Part shown: positions 5,823-8,541 of the stretch, one piece after another
Layout: every line of letters begins with the position of its first letter
Position numbering within the stretch: position 1 is the first letter of the stretch
From: JAWWAH01 sp033721415
Lineage (GTDB): Bacteria; Patescibacteriota; Minisyncoccia; Spechtbacterales; 2-12-FULL-38-22
DNA length: 8,541 nucleotides
Direction of reading: 5' to 3'
NCBI GenBank assembly: GCA_033721415.1
Contig: JAWWAH010000043.1
Location: 1-8,541 of the forward strand
Notes under the pieces: generated by a model
The model's database searches: none
Told to the model about the DNA's origin: nothing
The model's input: only the letters and a program-made list of their open reading frames with translations
Made by a program: the position numbers and the translations under genes

Positions 5823-6695
5823 ATGGAAAACAAAGACCTACTAAAACAATTAGAATCACTAAAAGAAATCAAGCCCAAAGAAGATTGGGCTACTTCTGCA
5901 CGTGAAAGTCTTATTAGTCATATCGACAACTCCATAGAATCTTCATCTCAAAACCTTATTAATGATAGTAGTTACTTTGCTCGAAATTGGGAAACACTAA
6001 AAGACAACTTTGCAGTTGTTATGAGTCACGCTAAAATTGCAACCGCTGGAACACTAGCGCTGTTTCTTGGTATAATAGGCGGAGTGTTCGTAGCACAAGA
6101 TTCTGTTCCGGGTTCAGCACTTTATCCAGTTAAGATTGCTTCCGAAGATGTGCACCAAATAGTTTCAAGAGACAAAGCATCTCTTCGCGCATCATTTGCG
6201 GTAGAGCGTTTCGATGAAGCTGCAAAATTAGCTACAACAAAATTATCAGAAGAAGACGCCGAAGAAGTATCCCAAAAATTAGAAGAATATAAAAATAATA
6301 TAGAAGAAGCAAAAACATCTTCCACAGAAGAAGATCTAGATGTGGCAGTTGAGGTTGCCAAACAAGACGCCGAAGCACTAACATCTATAATTTCTGAATC
6401 CAACGATTCTGTAACATTAGCAGATAATCTTCGTAATAAAACAGAAGGGCACCTAGCTAATTGCGAAGACGAAAAACTATCAACAGAGATTTCAGAGCTT
6501 CTAGAAGAAGGCGGACTATCTGCTTTGATAGATGCACACCTACTTGCACTCAAATGCAAAGATGTTCCACCTGCGCAAGCAGACAATGGTTTAGATAACG
6601 CTACCGATGACAAGCCCGCACAAGATAGCGCAAGCGAAGATACAGAAACCACAACCGATAACAACGAAGAAACACAAGATTCAGAAGAAGAATAA
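5823..6695 (+). CDS. DUF5667-type single-pass membrane protein, probable anti-sigma factor
   Basis: A 290-residue protein. Residues 1-69 are hydrophilic and would be cytoplasmic, including KPKEDWATSARESLISHI (17-34), which resembles the short N-terminal helix of sigma-binding proteins. One transmembrane segment spans about 71-91. Directly after it comes DSVPGSALYPVKIASEDV (93-110), the hallmark of the DUF5667 domain, followed by a helical region (118-245) rich in Glu, Ala and Lys. Cysteines occur at 214 and 245. The tail (250-290) is Asp/Glu/Thr/Asn-rich and probably disordered. Position after an ECF-like sigma gene suggests that the cytoplasmic N-terminus holds the sigma factor at the membrane and releases it on an external signal. 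This is inferred; no zinc-type anti-sigma motif (HXXXCXXC) is present. The start has no Shine-Dalgarno. Confidence 0.82.
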   Translation: MENKDLLKQLESLKEIKPKEDWATSARESLISHIDNSIESSSQNLINDSSYFARNWETLKDNFAVVMSHAKIATAGTLALFLGIIGGVFVAQDSVPGSALYPVKIASEDVHQIVSRDKASLRASFAVERFDEAAKLATTKLSEEDAEEVSQKLEEYKNNIEEAKTSSTEEDLDVAVEVAKQDAEALTSIISESNDSVTLADNLRNKTEGHLANCEDEKLSTEISELLEEGGLSALIDAHLLALKCKDVPPAQADNGLDNATDDKPAQDSASEDTETTTDNNEETQDSEEE

Positions 6696-6702
6696 TGTAT
6701 AA

Positions 6703-6758
6703 GTCTTTTTTGTCCTGTTAGTCTAATAAATATTTTGGGCCCACAGGACAGACAAGAC
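6703..6758. repeat. Inverted repeat after the DUF5667-type gene
   Basis: TGTCCTGT (6711-6718) and ACAGGACA (6743-6750) pair perfectly, and GTCTT (6703-6707) pairs with AAGAC (6754-6758) outside an internal loop. The loop contains GGGCCC. The right arm is not followed by T residues, so a factor-independent terminator is not supported on either strand. It may be a 3' end stabiliser. Confidence 0.55.
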
Positions 6759-6779
6759 CGAATTTCCGCTGGAAAAACC

Positions 6780-6801
6780 GCTTTAAATAAGCATTTAAAG
6801 C
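6780..6801. repeat. 9-bp perfect hairpin GCTTTAAAT with AAGC loop
   Basis: GCTTTAAAT (6780-6788) and ATTTAAAGC (6793-6801) pair perfectly around AAGC. A smaller hairpin, TTTCC/GGAAA (6763-6775), precedes it. Both lie between the preceding inverted repeat and the promoter at 6818, in DNA with no supported ORF. Confidence 0.5.
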
Positions 6802-6817
6802 TTGTGGATAAGCCGAA

Positions 6818-6846
6818 TTGTCCGAACAAGTTAAGTACCTTATAAT
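6818..6846 (+). promoter_or_regulatory. Sigma-70-type promoter for a structured RNA
   Basis: TTGTCC (6818-6823, four of six matches to TTGACA), exactly 17 bp, then a consensus TATAAT (6841-6846). The predicted start is near 6853, a few bases before the base-paired segment that begins at 6857. No ORF of convincing quality follows for almost 800 bp, so the promoter appears to serve a non-coding transcript. Confidence 0.6.
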
Positions 6847-6856
6847 GAATATGATA

Positions 6857-7124
6857 GGCCTTCTCTTTAGTGTCTAGAATCGACTTAGCAGAGCGAATTT
6901 TCTTATTATTCAAGGCGTGAGGAGCGCAGTTTGCCCGTAGGCAAATAAGCGACGAACAACACGGAAGAATAAGAAAATCCGCCTGTCCAAAGGAAGGTTC
7001 CAGAATAATTTATTGCTTTGTTGCAATATCCTAGAAGTAGTATTAACTACTCCTTCGTCATTGCGCCTCGCACTAAATCATTCTGTTAACCTCTAAGACG
7101 ATTATAGTCACCAAAGAGAAGGCC
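6857..7124 (+). ncRNA. Candidate 268-nt multibranched structured RNA (or MITE-like element), class unknown
   Basis: The ends pair over about 35 positions. 6857-6868 (GGCCTTCTCTTT) pairs exactly with 7113-7124, and after small interruptions AATCG, CTTAG and AGAG on the left pair with the stretch 7091-7105. Two internal domains are seen. In the first, ATTTTCTTATT (6897-6907) pairs with 6968-6978 and encloses the hairpin TTTGCC-CGTA-GGCAAA (6930-6945). In the second, CAGAATAATTTA (7001-7012) pairs with 7074-7085 with one mismatch and encloses AGTAGT-ATTA-ACTACT (7036-7051). A promoter with a predicted start at about 6853 lies immediately upstream. I see no RNase P, tmRNA, SRP RNA or intron signature. 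The mismatches in the outer stem are not G-U pairs, so a mobile inverted-repeat element remains a real alternative; no target-site duplication is evident. Confidence 0.45.
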
Positions 7125-7126
7125 CA

Positions 7127-7218
7127 ACAATTACGCCGGTTTCATTGCTACCAAATGCTTTAAATTACAAGTTTCGTGCACTAAAAGCAAACACGGTAGG
7201 TGACATAGGAGTAATTGT
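7127..7218. repeat. Paired segment following the structured RNA
   Basis: ACAATTAC (7127-7134) pairs perfectly with GTAATTGT (7211-7218). Inside it, CTACC (7148-7152) pairs with GGTAG (7195-7199). TGCTTT (7156-7161)/AAAGCA (7184-7189) and CGTG (7175-7178)/CACG (7192-7195) cross each other and could form a pseudoknot. It starts two bases after the 268-nt element and may be a further domain of the same RNA. Confidence 0.35.
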
Positions 7219-7239
7219 GATTTTATGTGATTTACAATC

Positions 7240-7289
7240 AAATGCCAGTCTTCGCCTGCCAATAACGGCAGGCAAGGCAACCGGCATTT
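7240..7289. repeat. Nested hairpin with GCCTGCC core repeat
   Basis: AAATGCC (7240-7246) pairs with GGCATTT (7283-7289), and inside it GCCTGCC (7254-7260) pairs with GGCAGGC (7267-7273) around AATAAC. The inner core matches the CCTGCC palindrome found inside the winged-helix gene at 4688, so it appears to be another copy of a dispersed repeat. Confidence 0.55.
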
Positions 7290-7297
7290 CATCGTAG

Positions 7298-7357
7298 ATC
7301 CTCTCTCTGGTACTGCTTTCAACCAAAGTAGGTTGAGGTCGGTACAGGAGAGAGGAT
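7298..7357. repeat. 27-bp imperfect hairpin
   Basis: The arms 7298-7324 (starting ATCCTCTCTC) and 7331-7357 (ending GAGAGAGGAT) pair around an AAAGTA loop. Only two positions are true mismatches; four are U-G pairs in the + strand RNA, and the ten bases at the base of the stem match exactly. Equal arm lengths without bulges and tolerance of G-U suggest selection as an RNA in the + orientation. Confidence 0.6.
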
Positions 7358-7359
7358 AA

Positions 7360-7373
7360 GCCCCCTCGGGGGC
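7360..7373. repeat. GC-rich mini-hairpin GCCCCC/GGGGGC
   Basis: GCCCCCTCGGGGGC is self-complementary apart from the central TC. It starts 3 nt after the preceding hairpin and runs into the palindrome GGCCATGGCC (7371-7380). No T-run follows. Confidence 0.5.
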
Positions 7374-7378
7374 CATGG

Positions 7379-7420
7379 CCATTGGCTCACTCGTTTAATC
7401 GGGAGCAGAGTCGACAATGG
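7379..7420. repeat. Small stem enclosing TAATCGGGAG
   Basis: CCATTG (7379-7384) pairs with CAATGG (7415-7420), and GCTC (7385-7388) with GAGC (7403-7406). The enclosed TAATCGGGAG (7396-7405) recurs at 7590-7599 within the last hairpin of the array. Confidence 0.35.
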
Positions 7421-7429
7421 TTACGCAAA

Positions 7430-7479
7430 GGTCTCGGGACGTTCGCAGCGAAATTATTCGCTCCGAACATCCCGAGACC
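7430..7479. repeat. 23-bp imperfect hairpin with ATTA loop
   Basis: GGTCTCGGGA (7430-7439), GTTCG (7441-7445) and AGCGAA (7447-7452) pair with TTCGCT, CGAAC and TCCCGAGACC (7457-7479) with two single mismatches. The stem is long and GC-rich. It is not followed by T residues, so it is not a standard terminator. Confidence 0.65.
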
Positions 7480-7481
7480 CC

Positions 7482-7507
7482 TGAGTGTTTTAATAAAGAA
7501 ACACTCA
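7482..7507. repeat. 9-bp hairpin TGAGTGTTT/AAACACTCA
   Basis: Perfect pairing of 7482-7490 with 7499-7507 around TAATAAAG, three bases after the preceding 23-bp hairpin. A six-base stem ACCTTG/CAAGGT (7509-7528) follows. Together these form an almost continuous run of stem-loops. Confidence 0.5.
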
Positions 7508-7550
7508 AACCTTGAATATTTACAAGGTGCACGTGTAAGTATTCATTCAT

Positions 7551-7597
7551 CCCGTTAGAGGCAGTTTGTCTTTAGACAAACGTAGGCTCTAATCGGG
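7551..7597. repeat. Two-tier hairpin before the GIY-YIG gene
   Basis: CCCGTTAGAG (7551-7560) pairs with CTCTAATCGGG (7587-7597) with one bulged T, and inside it GTTTGTC (7564-7570) pairs perfectly with GACAAAC (7575-7581) around TTTA. It is the last stem before the inverted repeat that encloses the GIY-YIG gene. Confidence 0.55.
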
Positions 7598-7620
7598 AGA
7601 TTAACCGATTCGCAATTTTA

Positions 7621-7639
7621 CCCCTCACCCTTCAAGCAT
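7621..7639. repeat. Left arm of a 19-bp perfect inverted repeat around the GIY-YIG gene
   Basis: CCCCTCACCCTTCAAGCAT is the exact reverse complement of 7901-7919. It ends 4 nt before the ATG at 7644. Further out, GATTCGC (7607-7613) also pairs with GCGAATC (7935-7941), so the symmetry extends beyond the core arms. Confidence 0.9.
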
Positions 7640-7643
7640 TTAT

Positions 7644-7901
7644 ATGTTTTACGTGTATATCTTAAAGTCAAGAAAGACTAAGAAACTATATATAGGGTAT
7701 ACATCGGATCTTAGAAAAAGAGTAAAACAGCACAACAAGGGTTACAGCAAATCAACAAAAAATGGTGTTCCGTGGGAGTTACGCTATTACGAAGCATATA
7801 CAGATCAGCAAGATGCAACAGAACGTGAACAACAATTAAAAAGATTTGCTAAATCTTACGCAATGCTTAAAAAACGCATCAAAAAATCTTTAGAGGATTG
7901 A
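7644..7901 (+). CDS. Small GIY-YIG nuclease-domain protein
   Basis: An 85-residue stand-alone GIY-YIG domain of the UPF0213/YhbQ type. YVYIL (3-7) and YIGYT (16-20) form the paired strands that give the fold its name, with Tyr replacing Gly in the first motif. Arg24/Arg26 and His30 in LRKRVKQHN lie where the catalytic Arg and the H-N of this subfamily are expected. Glu62 in ATEREQQLKRF is the probable metal-binding Glu. The C-terminus is Lys-rich and likely DNA-binding. The family cuts or nicks DNA, but the cellular role of these small members is poorly defined. The gene is enclosed by a perfect 19-bp inverted repeat whose right arm begins at the last base of the TGA stop, an arrangement suggesting a mobile unit or an mRNA closed by a long stem. 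No Shine-Dalgarno is present. Confidence 0.9.
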   Translation: MFYVYILKSRKTKKLYIGYTSDLRKRVKQHNKGYSKSTKNGVPWELRYYEAYTDQQDATEREQQLKRFAKSYAMLKKRIKKSLED

Positions 7902-7919
7902 TGCTTGAAGGGTGAGGGG
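7901..7919. repeat. Right arm of the 19-bp inverted repeat around the GIY-YIG gene
   Basis: ATGCTTGAAGGGTGAGGGG overlaps the final A of the stop codon and is the exact reverse complement of 7621-7639. No T-run follows, so its job is not simply termination. Confidence 0.9.
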
Positions 7920-7945
7920 CTAATAAAATAAAACGCGAATCATAC

Positions 7946-7965
7946 GATTCGTTTTACAACGAATC
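7946..7965. repeat. 8-bp perfect hairpin GATTCGTT/AACGAATC
   Basis: 7946-7953 pairs exactly with 7958-7965 around TTAC. It belongs to a set of four GATTCG/CGAATC segments (7607, 7935, 7946, 7960) clustered around the GIY-YIG gene. Confidence 0.6.
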
Positions 7966-7970
7966 ATTCA

Positions 7971-8006
7971 CTTCTATATATTCTTCGCTGAAGAGTATAT
8001 AAGAAG
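7971..8006. repeat. 16-bp hairpin upstream of the surface-protein gene
   Basis: 7971-7986 (CTTCTATATATTCTTC) pairs with 7990-8006 with one bulged A and one G-U pair around a GCT loop. It ends 17 nt before the ATG at 8024. It could form the 5' leader structure of the next mRNA or the 3' end of the preceding one; no T-run is present. Confidence 0.6.
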
Positions 8007-8023
8007 CAAACATTAAAATTATT

Positions 8024-8541
8024 ATGGATTTATTCAAGAAATTCGTTTCTGTAACAACAGCACTTGCTACAGTTGTGGTTCTATCCGGTGTGCTAGCAGT
8101 AGCACCCGCATACGCTGCCGCTTCTGACGGTGTTGTGGAAGACGTTACAGGATCAAATCCTCGAATCGCCGCAGACGGTGAGTCCGAAAGAGTATTTTTA
8201 GGGCTTAACTTGATAAGCGATTACGCAGGAACAGACGGGAAAGTCTTGGACAACTTCAGGGTGCGTCTTTCATCAGACGACTCAGCAGCAGAAGCTGCAG
8301 TATCCAACATTGAGAAAATACGAGTTTATCGTGATTCCTCACTTGCTGGTACTAATGGAGTATTCGACGAGAACGACCCATTGTCCGTAGAGCTGTCTCG
8401 AACAGACTCAAGCGGTCAGACAACAACATTGGCTGCACAAACTGCAACATCTGCATTCAATCCTACAGGAAATGAATCATCAGACGCCGACAAGGCTGTT
8501 TGTCTTTTGGACGCAGATGCAGGCAACCTATCCGTAGGTGA
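8024..8541 (+). CDS. Secreted surface protein, N-terminal part (cut by window end)
   Basis: The frame is open from the ATG at 8024 to the last base, giving 172 residues with no stop. Residues 1-31 are a clear signal peptide: MDLFKKFVS, a long Ala/Val/Leu core, and a cleavage site after AYA (29-31). The mature part is rich in Ser, Asp, Ala, Thr and Val, with few aromatic residues and a single Cys. IEKIRVYRD (96-104) followed by NGVFDENDPL (111-120) resembles the beta-strand plus Asp-rich turn found in extracellular repeats of large S-layer-like or adhesin-type proteins. The codon mix is more even than in the upstream genes, as expected for a highly expressed gene. No Shine-Dalgarno is seen; a 16-bp hairpin lies just upstream. 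The full product is probably an envelope or S-layer protein, but the remainder is needed to decide. Confidence 0.8.
   Translation, partial: MDLFKKFVSVTTALATVVVLSGVLAVAPAYAAASDGVVEDVTGSNPRIAADGESERVFLGLNLISDYAGTDGKVLDNFRVRLSSDDSAAEAAVSNIEKIRVYRDSSLAGTNGVFDENDPLSVELSRTDSSGQTTTLAAQTATSAFNPTGNESSDADKAVCLLDADAGNLSVG

Noticed and set aside
6703..6758. Intrinsic terminator of the sigma/DUF5667 transcript
   Set aside because: The stem is good, but the T-run lies before the left arm and none follows the right arm, so it does not fit a terminator on either strand.
6122..6913. Long - strand ORF (263 codons) opposite the DUF5667-type gene
   Set aside because: It is a Ser-rich antisense shadow of an acidic, Glu/Asp-rich coding region. 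The + strand protein has a clear family motif and TM segment.
7131..7382. - strand ORF of 83 codons in the hairpin array
   Set aside because: Its sequence is built from palindromic repeats, has no domain or composition of a real protein, and lacks start signals.
6857..7606. Known RNA classes: RNase P RNA, tmRNA, SRP RNA, group I or II intron
   Set aside because: I looked for the RNase P core (GAGGAAAGTCC), the tmRNA ends, the SRP GGAAGGAAGCAGC loop, the group I P7 pairing and the group II domain V. TAAGACGATTATAGTC at 7094-7109 loosely recalls a group I 3' core but already pairs in the outer stem and lacks a partner.
7127..7606. CRISPR array or tRNA cluster
   Set aside because: The stems differ in sequence and spacing, with no constant repeat; no T-loop (GTTCGANNC) or acceptor stem with CCA is visible.
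1..8541. Recoded TGA (Gly) as in Gracilibacteria or Absconditabacteria
   Set aside because: The long genes contain no in-frame TGA, which would be unlikely if TGA were a common Gly codon. Only the GIY-YIG gene ends in TGA.

Overview
The window looks like a chromosomal segment of a small-genome bacterium, most likely of the Candidate Phyla Radiation (Patescibacteria, Parcubacteria-like). The pointers are moderately AT-rich DNA, almost no Shine-Dalgarno sequences, an LPTGQAG-type peptide encoded by a short palindromic repeat inside a gene, a DUF5667-type membrane protein beside an ECF sigma factor, a C-terminal repeat typical of secreted proteins in these lineages, and a small stand-alone GIY-YIG protein. 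This placement is inference from style; there is no rRNA gene here. No in-frame TGA interrupts the long genes, so the standard bacterial code fits. All supported genes are on the + strand.

Layout: (1) 1-1168, the end of an upstream ORF or a tiny ORF, a membrane-anchored acidic protein of 81 aa, a perfect 19-bp symmetrical terminator, and a two-TM DUF502-like membrane protein that starts at TTG behind a near-perfect Shine-Dalgarno. (2) 1176-3914, a terminator, then galU (UDP-glucose synthesis) and a secreted HEXXH metallopeptidase with two C-terminal repeats, closed by a strong terminator. (3) 3921-5025, a DeoR-like winged-helix protein with a long disordered linker that carries a palindromic repeat. 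After its stop come two hairpins and then a second, wobble-diverged copy of its last codons. (4) 5076-6695, an extended -10 promoter, an ECF-like sigma factor, and a DUF5667-type single-pass membrane protein that is the likely anti-sigma partner. (5) 6696-8023, about 950 bp without a convincing gene but packed with inverted repeats, followed by a GIY-YIG gene flanked by a perfect 19-bp inverted repeat and then by more hairpins. (6) 8024 to the window end, the N-terminus of a secreted surface protein.

The most interesting part is region 5. A good sigma-70-type promoter (TTGTCC, 17 bp, TATAAT at 6818-6846) points at position 6853, a few bases before a 268-nt segment whose two ends pair over more than 30 positions and which holds two further branched stems. 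I could not match it to RNase P RNA, tmRNA, SRP RNA, or group I or II introns. It may be an unrecognised structured RNA or a MITE-like mobile repeat. The adjacent hairpin array and the inverted-repeat-enclosed nuclease gene suggest a mobile or selfish module, but that link is inferred.
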